Source: UBA6186 sp050012295 (GTDB taxonomy: Bacteria; Pseudomonadota; Gammaproteobacteria; UBA6186; Azoamicaceae). From it: 64,000 nucleotides of DNA. The translations under genes and the position numbers were made by a program. The notes below the pieces were generated by a model that saw nothing but the letters and a program-made list of their open reading frames with translations, was not told the DNA's origin and did not search any database. Where the stretch lies: positions 77,074-141,073 of the forward strand of contig JBEKHL010000001.1 of NCBI GenBank assembly GCA_050012295.1, read 5' to 3'. How positions within the stretch are numbered: position 1 is the first letter of the stretch; the number at the start of each line of letters is the position of its first letter. This document shows, piece after piece, positions 38,301-46,300 of the stretch.

Positions 38301-40544
38301 GGATAAATTAGAGATTTCTTCTTGTTTTTCCTTTATCTTCGACTCTAATGCCTTATCAGTAGGAATTGTTTCTTTTAATTCTTCTGCAATTTTTTGCAAT
38401 CGTGTATTTGACTGTTCATTTTGTCGTGCAAGTTGTATTTGTTTTAGATACGTACCTTTTACCTCTTCAACAAAAGATGTTAATCCCGTTAACTTTAACG
38501 TTTCTAACGTTTGCGTAATATGTGACGAAACAATTGCGTTATCACTAACACCATCAAACGCAACCACCTTTTTTCCTAACAAAGACCCTGTACTATTAAC
38601 ACCATATAAACTGTTACTAAATTCCTCTGCCTGGCCAGCAAAAATTTTAATTTCATTTTCCACTGCTGCTAAAGGTACTGATTTTTCTATTGGCGGTACT
38701 TTTTTTGTTTCTCGTTCTTCTGATGCTTGTGTTACAACTATTGGCAAAACCAACTCTAAAGGTATACTCAAACGTTTCCCTGTTGCTTGTAAGGTTTCAA
38801 GAATATCCTCTTTAACATATTTAAATTCTTTTGTTTGTTGTTCTATTTGTTCTTGCAATCTTTGTTTATTATTTGTTTGTTCTGTTAACTCTCTATCAAC
38901 CTTTGCAACTTTTGTGCGCAAACTTTCTTCTTGTTTAGTTAAATTTTCAATTGTTAATTTATATCCGTCATTATTTTGATTAACAATTTCTCTTTTCAAT
39001 TCAACAAGCCTTTGGGCCTCAATTTGTAATATTGCGAGAGTATTTTTAGTAGATTGTAAGCTTCTACCTTCACTTTTAGTTCTTTTAAATCCTTCTGTTT
39101 TCTCAACCAATGTATTTAAAAACTGTATTAAATCATCGAATTCTTGCTCCAATTTAAATTTTTCTTGCTCTAATGACACTATAGATCCAACGAATGCTTG
39201 TTTTTTTATCCGTGCCAACAAAAAATCACTAGGATCTGATATTATTTTATGCAAATTACTTCGCGTATAAATGTCACGCAGAGTATCTATTTCACCCAAA
39301 TTACTTGCAAATTCTTGCATCGTCTTTAGTAATTGTTCTGCTTTTTCTCGTGTTGTTTTAAATAAATCTGTAGTGACCTCTGCTGGTATTTGCGCACTTC
39401 TAGCGTGACTTTGTTGCTCTTGTATTCGACGTTCTTGTTCTTTACGTAATGCTTTTGGTATTTTACCAACAACATTTTTCTTTAAGGCATTTTCATCATT
39501 ACTTAATTTTAAATTTTCTAGAAATTTTTTCGACAACTCTTCCAATTCATCTGGTTGCGCTTGCTCCAAAAACGCTGATATAATTATATCAGTTTCTCTT
39601 TTTTCATCTTCACTCCACGTTCCATCTTCGATCATTTTAGCAGCACATAATATTTTCTCGCTTTCAGTTAAATCAGCAATATTTTTGTTTAAGATCCCAA
39701 CGCTTCTAAGATGCCAATCAGTAATAAATTTTTCATACTCCTTCCAACATAACGTAATATGGCTCAAAAGCAAAATAATCGCATCTTCTCGTTTTAACTC
39801 ATTGTCTAGCTTAATAAACCACCACTTTTCTCCAGATCTAGTGCCAGCAAATAACCAATTGGCTCCCTCACCTACTTTATGTCCATAATAATCATCTTTA
39901 TCGTCGTTTTTTTCTAGCTTAAAAGTAAAAGGATGCTTGTTATTATATTTAACATATTCAATTATATAATCTCTCAATAGAGATCTATATTGCTCTAATT
40001 GTAATTCTATCTGTGAGTAATCTGTATAGCCTGTACGGCCTTTCAATTGATTTTTAACATCCCAAAATTTATTCCAAAAATCTTCCCATGTTTGTTTGTA
40101 TTTTTCTGCTAGTTTTTCTTCTACTAGTTCAGGAATAGTTTGTGCATAGCGATTCAATTCATGCAAACTATTCGTTAACGATTCTGGGAGGGACTTACGG
40201 CTGTCGTCAACCAACTGTTTTCTTTTATTTTTTCTTATTTCTTTTTGTTGATGATGTTCTTTTTTTGAATCTTCATCATGAATTGATTTAACTTCTTTAC
40301 GTGGGGATTTATGTTGTCTACTTTCTGCTTTTTCTGGGGCTGCCTTAAATCTAAAGACTTTTTCTTCCAGGAACTCATCATCTTCATCTATCTCGCTATC
40401 TTCAGCAGGATTAGTTATTTTTTTTTGTTTTTTGCTGATTGGTATATCTTCTTGAGTTTTTGTTGGCCACTTTTTAAAGTTTTTTTCTATTTCTCTTTTT
40501 CTTTTTTTGCCAGGTAGATCTGTATCGCCATTATCACCACTCAT
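32310..40544 (-). CDS. Giant protein with eukaryote-like protein kinase domain, candidate effector
   Basis: A single 2744-residue frame. The first 120 residues are highly charged, with Lys/Arg clusters (GKKRKRE at 12-18, SKKQKK, RKNKRKQ). Residues about 400-1250 are long coiled-coil helices. A kinase domain follows: glycine loop GIGHFG (1454-1459), beta-3 Lys1475 in ALKIV, catalytic loop HNDFKGAN (Asp1739, Asn1744), IDFG (Asp1757) and activation-segment GTAMFISP. All key catalytic residues are present. About 260 residues separate Lys1475 from the catalytic loop, far more than usual, and include an Arg/Ser repeat. The C-terminal 750 residues are helical with ankyrin-like pairs. There is no signal peptide. 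The start has GAGG eight bases upstream. A secreted host-acting kinase is the likely role, by inference. Confidence 0.75.
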   Translation of the reverse strand: MSGDNGDTDLPGKKRKREIEKNFKKWPTKTQEDIPISKKQKKITNPAEDSEIDEDDEFLEEKVFRFKAAPEKAESRQHKSPRKEVKSIHDEDSKKEHHQQKEIRKNKRKQLVDDSRKSLPESLTNSLHELNRYAQTIPELVEEKLAEKYKQTWEDFWNKFWDVKNQLKGRTGYTDYSQIELQLEQYRSLLRDYIIEYVKYNNKHPFTFKLEKNDDKDDYYGHKVGEGANWLFAGTRSGEKWWFIKLDNELKREDAIILLLSHITLCWKEYEKFITDWHLRSVGILNKNIADLTESEKILCAAKMIEDGTWSEDEKRETDIIISAFLEQAQPDELEELSKKFLENLKLSNDENALKKNVVGKIPKALRKEQERRIQEQQSHARSAQIPAEVTTDLFKTTREKAEQLLKTMQEFASNLGEIDTLRDIYTRSNLHKIISDPSDFLLARIKKQAFVGSIVSLEQEKFKLEQEFDDLIQFLNTLVEKTEGFKRTKSEGRSLQSTKNTLAILQIEAQRLVELKREIVNQNNDGYKLTIENLTKQEESLRTKVAKVDRELTEQTNNKQRLQEQIEQQTKEFKYVKEDILETLQATGKRLSIPLELVLPIVVTQASEERETKKVPPIEKSVPLAAVENEIKIFAGQAEEFSNSLYGVNSTGSLLGKKVVAFDGVSDNAIVSSHITQTLETLKLTGLTSFVEEVKGTYLKQIQLARQNEQSNTRLQKIAEELKETIPTDKALESKIKEKQEEISNLSEYFLEEQNKLEDVQQAVVLLQENLMANSKQLGQVKELRKQLLTDDLSPRELGGIQQEESPSQEVPVIAKETRTFIQEDLYVKLTFSDIKEDKLSAWFLNYVDANCNSKNYKQDLEESLNLVNTVKLVELLQGIENNNSIPIIDQNHQFAIKLLALTVIKKLQEETLEELKLEGDYEEKLDILSDTIKDIGNIGARLTLILPEEESKVIKNLRKVQLEKIDDVDKKIIETKEDLHLLSLQQEKLIREESLHLELKELNLPACDFTHFKNKDGQAIGTILDNLSSIAFTLASETSEEEINSDDVDEKVLQQILDISEVFKIGKEENQTYVANIVEQIGNIEKTEKKKDGSLKYPGSQCKIAYDDWKENKIRYYQDLLSSIVPISENLNLGIAIPRLPKDFNSEESEDVINNFLEECESKVEKERDNLLKILNHLGSDIKVNLKGIGAGKNKLEIATEYNFEKILRMIVSSDLPGNSKLAWQDAQAMKDLFGKKEANLEDLITLIIKGLKKETPGEKYEDKKEKLKQICAALYDSDLSKTVGELNDPSYKAKPAHKKKSLADVFLDKYEKQKRLGGLAKNYEIIQEFKSSTLQQWRKSGIAGYEDHTEDLLGAIRKSEVIPGYHKTTLTPKEKLLQTDVSNMSKNEVRKLVFERDVGGKRYKHRSKFLIIKDDDGKIHIVNHYGGNRLYKPEDPLPKTKNMVTALLTLGIGHFGDVKAVFFPSGEQKALKIVREGSTQADIKSEWTRAKEGWDEEKNDLIREEMALKDTKQLIASAKIASFLRKITKRKKKLLTTEEEKVENKLTVPKKGEEIKSPREGLLSVRGTPRSSRNTSRGSLSSARSSGDTPRDPLLSARSPRGVATSSVIQPKSITHMAGIAHYMLMELSGSEDLRNESIKKWGQFVQLEEQKLEDKEPEEELIVEDESLSVPVDDDTNQDGITVPEEHTKEQIQLKPHSVQIKEQNLKEYCEFLLNRAVEVSDVLKIFHENGTHNDFKGANLAVNRDGKLELIDFGTYKKDKKEVAGQALNPIKHGTAMFISPSSLTTIREGLKNVSWQSLVSGFVKLPEPENRTDVTLKEYYIKRRLYDVLSSYKDTSISSVEDVGKLVRTIMHAGNASTLKTFEELQRNDKKRGFISKANLSNTLGTPHFSTAAYKFQTKAGSFGEYRPIKWTIEEEVKVILQEIQKVVNVNSNKFTMGCDASYDIYSLMATISGSANQDAYLNQLIYRYGKLNNQDLATLIKDPGKDKVCDIQEYAGEGQGLQLDRMFAILVESNQLGESKRQQFLQIKQKWEEFRDQILLQKLGYESLTMEKVSEEILKIKTAVMDIFTSPELQYVIKDDALLKVSETTLLLDSLEELQDSLFKSIEQRNLEKVKYLLHNNKILKDEQYLNLLILVVNKAVVTKNIEAFEELRKHYLALKREEPDFKKLVKDTLFDKIFPEVGLSMFEMSFYDHPKLLSFFMEKQEIFDFKLLFDRPLESPAPIEILLKGQNKSVWNVIKKELITSQSNKLIPEKLKFVTRLCYVGSPNNFASMIMSQFAGDNILIEKKLIDLSRLLANIIGSPKDQKNERARRLAKIILLASLPISNAALFEKFKNHLNLTAGEELTINAIRFVASKPEFNDTNIINELLTISNIEKFQEELMDVRLDLWYKDAEFTESRLTNEVVYKFFNEEVDKPKITALIAHQKNKLFKRFFDSLTFKELAELRPKIPELILIAEKNGNKQIAEYLRDKYKNDVELLRLLKSLPISERRLVDGHIKNLESQQENLTAILEFTIKECINDDLKREVQEQFSCLRAPINKLYKELIDIGANAIPNHPDRELCSELRKMLQKNPADIIEVSRKLLEQIQLKQNAKTFYDLLSSDPKRKSLNFKLKTARFFPQGMPDNKFILDYYGIEAINHLIENAEQISQEEFSKSLKEQFINELQVAKKSLDTAMAAANQLKTIIAEVTEIINAPPPTSDYNAFIQNQIKLCNDYPHAIQSIFNWHTNLTSAEK
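35731..35871 (-). repeat. 42-bp imperfect tandem repeat encoding Ser/Arg-rich 14-residue units
   Basis: Roughly three imperfect 42-base units within the giant kinase gene encode successive 14-residue segments such as SSRNTSRGSLSSAR and SSGDTPRDPLLSAR, preceded by the partial REGLLSVRGTPR. They lie in the insertion between the kinase beta-3 Lys and the catalytic loop. The pattern resembles RS-type phosphorylation segments. Confidence 0.7.
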
Positions 40545-40674
40545 ATCCTAATCCTCACAATTACAACATGTGTAATTGCTATAATCTTTAAAATTTATTT
40601 ACTTACTAGAATAATGACTCTTGATAATAGTAAAAGGTTCAGTTGTTGGGATGGCAATACAATAAATATTGTAT

Positions 40675-41571
40675 TTACAATATGGAAGTTAAAAATTTCT
40701 TAAAATCTTGTTTAATAATTGGATGTTTTAATGCCATAGCAACAGTTGCCTGTAGATACCCTAATTTTTGCCCACAATCATACCTAACTCCATCGAAATC
40801 GAGAGCATACACGTCTTCTATGCTCAACAAAGAAGAAATAGCTGGGGTTAATTGCATTTCAAAACCAGTACCAATAGTATTATTAAACTGTTTGTGTGCA
40901 TCATCTAAATAATTAAATATATTGGCAGACAAAATATATCTCCCAATTACTGCTAAATTAGATAGCGCATCTTTAGGTTTAGGTTTTTCAACAATATTAT
41001 TAATTTTACCAAAATTGTTAAATTTTTGGTCTACTCCAACGATACCATAATTAAAAACTAGTTCTGGCTCACAATGCTCTACTGCAATAATACTAGATTT
41101 TACTTGATTATATTTTTCTACCATTTGTTTTAAACAAGAATTTTGGTTAGTAGTTGTTATTAAATCGTCAGCCAACAATACCGCAAATGGCTCGTTACCA
41201 ATAACATTTTTAGCACACCAAACTGCATGCCCCAAACCAAATGGTTGCATTTGTCTAATATAAATAAATGTTACATTGGGAGGAATAATTTGTTTTACTG
41301 TAGCTAATACTTCAAGTTTACCAGCTTGTTCCAAACTTCTTTCTAATTCTATATTTCTGTCAAAATGATCTTCTATAGTACGTTTATTGTAATTAGTTAC
41401 AAATATTAATTCGGTTATCCCTGCATTAACTGCTTCTTCTACAGCATATTGAATTAATGGCTTGTCAACTATAGGCAGCATCTCTTTAGGAGTAGCTTTG
41501 GTAGCTGGTAAAAACCTACTACCTATGCCTGCCACTGGAAATATAGCTTTTTTTATCGATAAATTTGCCAT
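40675..41571 (-). CDS. galU: UTP-glucose-1-phosphate uridylyltransferase
   Basis: Makes UDP-glucose from UTP and glucose-1-phosphate for LPS and other glycans. The 298-residue sequence opens with the nucleotide-binding signature AIFPVAGIGSRFLPATKATPKEMLPIVDKPLIQY. FAVLLADDLI and VGRYIL-like (VIGRYILSANIF) motifs and the C-terminal FDGVRYDCGQKLGYLQA are typical. It is downstream of the DUF4143 ATPase on the same strand, and upstream of the giant kinase start by 130 bases. A palindromic AT hairpin (40656-40675) overlaps its stop but has no T-tract, so it is not called a terminator. Confidence 0.96.
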   Translation of the reverse strand: MANLSIKKAIFPVAGIGSRFLPATKATPKEMLPIVDKPLIQYAVEEAVNAGITELIFVTNYNKRTIEDHFDRNIELERSLEQAGKLEVLATVKQIIPPNVTFIYIRQMQPFGLGHAVWCAKNVIGNEPFAVLLADDLITTTNQNSCLKQMVEKYNQVKSSIIAVEHCEPELVFNYGIVGVDQKFNNFGKINNIVEKPKPKDALSNLAVIGRYILSANIFNYLDDAHKQFNNTIGTGFEMQLTPAISSLLSIEDVYALDFDGVRYDCGQKLGYLQATVAMALKHPIIKQDFKKFLTSIL

Positions 41572-41646
41572 AATTATAATTTATATTGAATATATTAAAA
41601 AATTATACCAACTTCATATACTGTTAACAAGCAACACTTTTAGTTT

Positions 41647-42792
41647 TTAAATTAACTGATCTAACCAAAGTAAATTTAAAAAGTTTTTCCATGGATAAAC
41701 TTGGATCCCATCTATAATACGCATTTCTGAATCTTGAGATACAATACAAAATTTTTGAATATTTTGTTCTTCCCGAAGAGCTTTTAATCCTTTTAGATGT
41801 TTTTCTGTAACTAAAGTAGTTGATTTAAATTCACATGCTAAATTATTACCAATAATACAATCAACTTCAAATTGAGAGGTGCTACGCCAATATGATATCG
41901 TTATGTTTTTTCTTCGATAATTTAAATAGGCTCTTATTTCTAAGACAAGAAAATGTTCAAAAACTTTACCAAATAATTCACTACCAGACAAAATTTCAGT
42001 TCGTTTGGCAAGAGTATTTACTATACCAATATCAAAAAAATAAAATTTTGAGCGCGTAATCGCTTTTCGTTTTTTAGTTTGTAAATAAGCTGGCAGCTGA
42101 AAACCAATTAAAGTATCTTCTAGAATTTGAATATAATTTTGAATTGTTTTTACTGGAACACCAGCATCACTAGAAATGGATTGAAAATGCAGTTCTTCCC
42201 CATTTTGTAAGCCTATAATATCTAAAAAACGAATAAAATAATCTAATTTACGCACAAGAGCTTCCGCAACAACTTCTTCTCGTATATACAAATTAATATA
42301 ATTATTTAATTCTTCATAATAATCTTCTGACAAAAATATGTGGGGTAATCCCCCTCTATTTAAGTACTTAATCAAATCAAAATTTATTATTTCTTTAGAA
42401 GTTAGCCCATAAAGATGAGCTTCCCATGCTCTTCCGCCTAATAAATTAGCTGCTCCTCGTTTAAGTTTTCTTGCGCTACTACCAGTTAAAAGAAAAGATA
42501 TTTTATATTTTTCAATTAAACGATGTACTTCGTCTAAAAGTTTTGGTAGTTTTTGGATTTCATCTATTATAATAATTGGTGTTGTTTCAGAAGTTAAAAC
42601 TAATTTTTCTTCAATTAGCTTTGGCCTTCTAAGTAATTCGGTGTATATATCCGCATCTAGCAAATCATAAAAAATAGCGTTAGGAAATTGTTGGTGAATA
42701 AGGGTAGTTTTTCCGGTACTTCTAGGACCAAACAAAAAAAAACTTTTTTTTTGTAAAAGCGAATTCATATTAAGCAATCGTTGATAAATCAT
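41647..42792 (-). CDS. AAA-family ATPase with DUF4143-type C-terminal domain
   Basis: A 381-residue ATPase. Walker A is FLFGPRSTGKTTLIH and Walker B is PIIIIDEIQKLP; FLLTGSSARKLKRGAANLLGGRAW is the sensor region typical of this widespread family. The C-terminal half carries the nuclease-like segment (VDCIIGNNLACEFKSTT) seen in DUF4143 proteins. Family members are common in bacteria and archaea, often mobile or horizontally acquired, and their function is unclear. The start has AAAGGTGA six bases upstream. It stands between galU and the orphan at 43003. Confidence 0.88.
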   Translation of the reverse strand: MIYQRLLNMNSLLQKKSFFLFGPRSTGKTTLIHQQFPNAIFYDLLDADIYTELLRRPKLIEEKLVLTSETTPIIIIDEIQKLPKLLDEVHRLIEKYKISFLLTGSSARKLKRGAANLLGGRAWEAHLYGLTSKEIINFDLIKYLNRGGLPHIFLSEDYYEELNNYINLYIREEVVAEALVRKLDYFIRFLDIIGLQNGEELHFQSISSDAGVPVKTIQNYIQILEDTLIGFQLPAYLQTKKRKAITRSKFYFFDIGIVNTLAKRTEILSGSELFGKVFEHFLVLEIRAYLNYRRKNITISYWRSTSQFEVDCIIGNNLACEFKSTTLVTEKHLKGLKALREEQNIQKFCIVSQDSEMRIIDGIQVYPWKNFLNLLWLDQLI

Positions 42793-43002
42793 TGTAGTTC
42801 ACCTTTATTTATTTTGATGATAATTGGAATCATTGTTTCTGTTTATCATGACAAACGGAAATAGTCAAATATCTGTTAGTCATACATTTTTAATATTACA
42901 ATTTTTAACAATTACACCATTTTTTTGGCCTAGTACTTTTTTGACCTGGTACTTTAGTTGTGCTATGTTTAGTTTGGGAACTAATTTACAGTGAGAACTA
43001 AA

Positions 43003-43938
43003 ATGAAATTTAACCTAAGAGCATTATTATCATTAGATTTTGTAGAAGTTAACAAAGCACAAACATCACCAATTCAATATGATAACTTATATTTGGTTTG
43101 CCACGATAATAAACCTAAAGATGATATAAAGGCAGGCCACACGCTTCCCAGACTAGGGGTAGTGGACATTTCAAGTGGTATATATGATCCAATTTTATTA
43201 CCAGATACTGATCCATTAATGAAATCAAAAGATTTAGAATCTGTAACATGGCTGCATGGAAATGAATATTTAGCCTGTGAAAGCAGCGGAAAATGTTTTC
43301 ACGTAAGACTTATTCATCGAGCAAATGGGTATGCAACAGAAACACTACGAACCCTCCAACTTCCTGTGCCAAAAGACAGATTTTTTAATATTGAAAGCGT
43401 GGGAATAAAAAGAACAAAAGGTGATGTACTAAATAATGTCATTTGTTATGATCATCGAGGTGGTATTAATCCTGGAGAAGAGCCATGGAGTCGTTGTGCA
43501 CCATTCGATATTGAAACTGGAGAAATTGGCAGTTTTAAAGAAACTTCACCATCCGACCCATTTGCCATAGCTAATAAGCTAAATAGAGCCATTTCAGATC
43601 GCACTATTGGAGAAAAAACAGGACAATCTTACTTTGTTGCAACAATAGACACAGAAGGATCAGAAGGGATCCCAGCTACCCAGGATAATGCATACAGCTT
43701 CATCTATACGGTAGATCAATGTATAAAGTATGTTGATGGAGATAAAATAGAAGCATTATATGTTACTCCTGATGAACAACAAGCTATTATTACAACTGAT
43801 AATGACAGGCCAAACTCAGAAAAAATCTGTTTATTTTCATTAAGAAATCCAAATGCAGAACCCATATGTCATCACACAATTCCATACGGGATTGGTGGGA
43901 TTGCGCCTATAAAAAAGTTGTTAATTCCTAAAAGCTAG
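43003..43938 (+). CDS. Unknown protein, possible beta-propeller-like fold
   Basis: I do not recognise this 311-residue protein. The ATG at 43003 is preferred over a GTG at 42991. Its composition is less Lys/Asn-rich and more Gly/Pro/Asp-rich than its neighbours, and it looks rich in beta strands. Repeated strand-turn segments (LGVVDISSGIYDPILLPDTD, CAPFDIETGEIGSF, IEALYVTPDEQQAIITTDND) resemble blades of a propeller such as WD or YVTN repeats, but no family could be assigned. No signal peptide is evident. Base use differs from adjacent genes, so acquisition by transfer is possible. Confidence 0.55.
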   Translation: MKFNLRALLSLDFVEVNKAQTSPIQYDNLYLVCHDNKPKDDIKAGHTLPRLGVVDISSGIYDPILLPDTDPLMKSKDLESVTWLHGNEYLACESSGKCFHVRLIHRANGYATETLRTLQLPVPKDRFFNIESVGIKRTKGDVLNNVICYDHRGGINPGEEPWSRCAPFDIETGEIGSFKETSPSDPFAIANKLNRAISDRTIGEKTGQSYFVATIDTEGSEGIPATQDNAYSFIYTVDQCIKYVDGDKIEALYVTPDEQQAIITTDNDRPNSEKICLFSLRNPNAEPICHHTIPYGIGGIAPIKKLLIPKS

Positions 43939-43964
43939 AACAACAACAAAAAAGTAATAAACAG

Positions 43965-43994
43965 TTTCACTTTTAAAAATCATTAGGATATAGT
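43965..43994 (+). promoter_or_regulatory. Likely promoter of the SRP RNA gene
   Basis: TTTCAC at 43965-43970 and TATAGT at 43989-43994 are separated by 18 bases and would start transcription at about 44001-44006, the 5' end of the SRP RNA. An alternative -10 (AATAAT, 43995-44000) lies just after. The same transcript might continue into dnaX. Confidence 0.45.
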
Positions 43995-44005
43995 AATAAT
44001 TATTT

Positions 44006-44110
44006 GGCAACCCATTGGCTGCTTGGCAACAGGATGTTGTAAACCCCGTGAGGCCCGGAAGGGAGCAACGGTAGCAACTTAGCGTGTGCGAAGTTTTGTC
44101 TTTGGGTGCC
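44006..44110 (+). ncRNA. ffs: Signal recognition particle RNA (4.5S type)
   Basis: The conserved apical hairpin is unmistakable (GAGGCCCGGAAGGGAGCA, with the GGAA tetraloop and internal asymmetric loop that binds Ffh). The ends pair: GGCA-A-CCCA at 44006 with TGGGTGCC ending at 44110, leaving one bulged A. At 105 nt this is the small bacterial form without an Alu domain. It lies 15 bases before the dnaX start, an arrangement seen in many proteobacteria. It works with Ffh and FtsY to target inner-membrane proteins co-translationally. Confidence 0.95.
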
Positions 44111-44125
44111 TTTATGTAGAGAGAT

Positions 44126-45682
44126 ATGTCCTATCAAGTTTTAGCTAGAAAATGGCGCCCACAAGATTTTACTGCAGTTGCTGTCCAAATCCCCACTATT
44201 CAAGTACTACAAAATTCTTTAGACAGCCAAAAACTACATCATGCTTATTTATTTACTGGTACTAGAGGGGTTGGTAAAACTACTATTGCTAGAATTTTAG
44301 CTAAGGCTTTAATTTGCGAACAAGGCATATCTTCGCAACCTTGTAATAATTGCTTTTTTTGTAAAGCTGTTACCGACGGTAATTGCGTAGATGTTATAGA
44401 AATAGATGCAGCTTCTAAAACTAAAGTCGAAGATACTAGGTTAATACTAGATAACTTGGCATATGCACCAAGTGCCGCTAGATTTAAAATATACATAATC
44501 GATGAAGTACATATGCTATCTACTCATAGTTTTAATGCCTTATTAAAAAGTTTAGAAGAACCTCCAACTCATGTTAAATTTCTATTAGCAACTACTGATC
44601 CACAAAAATTACCAATAACAGTATTATCTAGATGCTTACAATTTAAATTAAAAATGTTTTCTAGTGCGGCAATTACTAAACAACTTGAGCATATTTTAAC
44701 TATGGAAAACAAACTATTTGAACAAGACGCTATTTTACAGATAGCACTAGCTGCTAATGGTAGTATGCGAGATGCGTTAAGTTTATTAGAACAAGTATTG
44801 GCTTTTAGTGAGCATACTGAAAAAATAACAAAATTAGAAGTCTGTTCAACATTAGGGATCCCTGATTCATTACAGTTAATTAATTTATTAACTGCGGTTT
44901 TAAAATCAGATCTTGCACTAATTTTAGTTATAATAAATAATTTTGCTGAAGCCAATTTGGATTTAACTATAATATTGCAAGAAATCCTAGTTATGCTAAA
45001 AAATATTACTATTTTACAGATCGCCCCAAATGCTTTGTTACAAGAAGAAACTATTTTACATAAAGATTTGTTATTAAATTTAGCTAATATAACCACTAAA
45101 GAAGAAATTCAATTATATTACGACATCGCTATTAATGGTTTTAAAAATTTAGCATTTACTCCAGATCCTAAAGTGTGGTTTGAAATGATTATGCTAAGAA
45201 TGGCAGCCTTTGTACCTGTAACTACTAAGCCAATAGAAGCTAAAGATTTAACTGTGCCTGTTACAATTACTAAAGATCAAAATCTAGTTATTAAAGATCC
45301 TAAAACTACAGAAAATAAATCTCAATTAAATTTTTATGAAATTATTAACCAATTAAATATTTCTGGTTTAACTAAAGAATTAGCTGAAAACGCTGTGTTT
45401 GAATCGATTACTGATACTAAAATTAAACTTATCATTGATGAAAATAAAAAACTTTTAATAACTAAATATAATATAGAAAATTTGCAAAGCGCTTTTAATA
45501 AACATTTTGCTAAAGATATTAGTTTAAAAGTGGAATTACAAAATTTTCAAGAAAACCAAGCTTTAACTAAAGCAACTGTTAGATTTCAAAAACAACTTGA
45601 ACTACAAAATTTTATTAATAACGATCAAGATTTACAACAATTAATAACTTCTTTTGATGGTCAAATAGAATTAGTAGAATAA
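44126..45682 (+). CDS. dnaX: DNA polymerase III subunit gamma/tau
   Basis: Clamp-loader ATPase of the replisome. Walker A is GTRGVGKTTIARI, the four-Cys zinc module is CNNCFFC with the flanking Cys residues, Walker B is IIDEVHMLS, and the sensor LATTDPQKLPITVLSRCLQF is intact. Length is 518 residues against 643 in E. coli, mostly from a shorter tau C-terminus. I see no programmed frameshift site in the correct frame, so a separate gamma product is not predicted. recR follows after four bases; ybaB, usual between the two, is missing. Confidence 0.97.
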   Translation: MSYQVLARKWRPQDFTAVAVQIPTIQVLQNSLDSQKLHHAYLFTGTRGVGKTTIARILAKALICEQGISSQPCNNCFFCKAVTDGNCVDVIEIDAASKTKVEDTRLILDNLAYAPSAARFKIYIIDEVHMLSTHSFNALLKSLEEPPTHVKFLLATTDPQKLPITVLSRCLQFKLKMFSSAAITKQLEHILTMENKLFEQDAILQIALAANGSMRDALSLLEQVLAFSEHTEKITKLEVCSTLGIPDSLQLINLLTAVLKSDLALILVIINNFAEANLDLTIILQEILVMLKNITILQIAPNALLQEETILHKDLLLNLANITTKEEIQLYYDIAINGFKNLAFTPDPKVWFEMIMLRMAAFVPVTTKPIEAKDLTVPVTITKDQNLVIKDPKTTENKSQLNFYEIINQLNISGLTKELAENAVFESITDTKIKLIIDENKKLLITKYNIENLQSAFNKHFAKDISLKVELQNFQENQALTKATVRFQKQLELQNFINNDQDLQQLITSFDGQIELVE

Positions 45683-45686
45683 CATA

Positions 45687-46286
45687 ATGATTTTTAGCCC
45701 TTTAATTGATGATTTAATTATGGCATTTCGATGCTTGCCCGGAGTGGGACCTAAAACTGCTCAACGTATGGCGTTTTATATTCTACAAACAGATAGAGAG
45801 GGCGGTAATAACTTATCAACTGCCATAAAGAAAGCTTTACAACAAATAGGCAAATGTCAGAATTGTCGTACTTTATCAGAAAAACCAATTTGTACAATTT
45901 GTAATAATCTATCTAGAGATAGCCAATTATTATGTATAGTAGAAAGTCCGGCCGACATTTTAGCTATAGAACAAACAAAAGAATACTATGGCCTATATTT
46001 TGTGTTATTAGGTAGATTATCACCATTAGATGGTATTGGCCCAGAAGATTTAGGTGTAGTAGAATATCGTAATTTATTACAAAAAGGTAATATAAAAGAA
46101 GTTATTATGGCTACTAATTTAACCGTAGAAGGAGAGACTACAGCGTTTTATTTCGCTGAGGTTACTAAAGAATATGGTATAAAAACTAGTAGAATTGCTC
46201 AAGGTGTACCTCTTGGTGGCGAATTAGAAACCACAGATAGTGGTACTTTAGCCAGGGCATTATCCGATAGAGAATTAATTTATTAA
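45687..46286 (+). CDS. recR: Recombination mediator RecR
   Basis: Helps RecO load RecA at single-strand gaps. The 199 residues have the helix-hairpin-helix (LPGVGPKTAQRMAFYIL), the four-Cys zinc motif (CQNCRTLSEKPICTIC) and a Toprim domain (LLCIVESPADILAIEQT through GRLSPLDGIGPEDLG). The C-terminal GVPLGGELETTDSGTLARAL is canonical. It follows dnaX by four bases and its stop overlaps the AAGGAG ribosome site of htpG, so dnaX-recR-htpG is one operon. Confidence 0.98.
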   Translation: MIFSPLIDDLIMAFRCLPGVGPKTAQRMAFYILQTDREGGNNLSTAIKKALQQIGKCQNCRTLSEKPICTICNNLSRDSQLLCIVESPADILAIEQTKEYYGLYFVLLGRLSPLDGIGPEDLGVVEYRNLLQKGNIKEVIMATNLTVEGETTAFYFAEVTKEYGIKTSRIAQGVPLGGELETTDSGTLARALSDRELIY

Positions 46287-46300
46287 GGAGTATAAATAAT

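Noticed and set aside
40656..40675. 8-bp AT-rich hairpin at the galU stop as a terminator
   Set aside because: No T-tract follows on the minus strand; the stem has only one G-C pair at each side.
45446..45452. A-AAA-AAC heptamer in dnaX as a programmed frameshift site
   Set aside because: The reading frame is AAA AAA CTT, so the heptamer is not in the X-XXY-YYZ phase needed, and it is close to the C-terminus.
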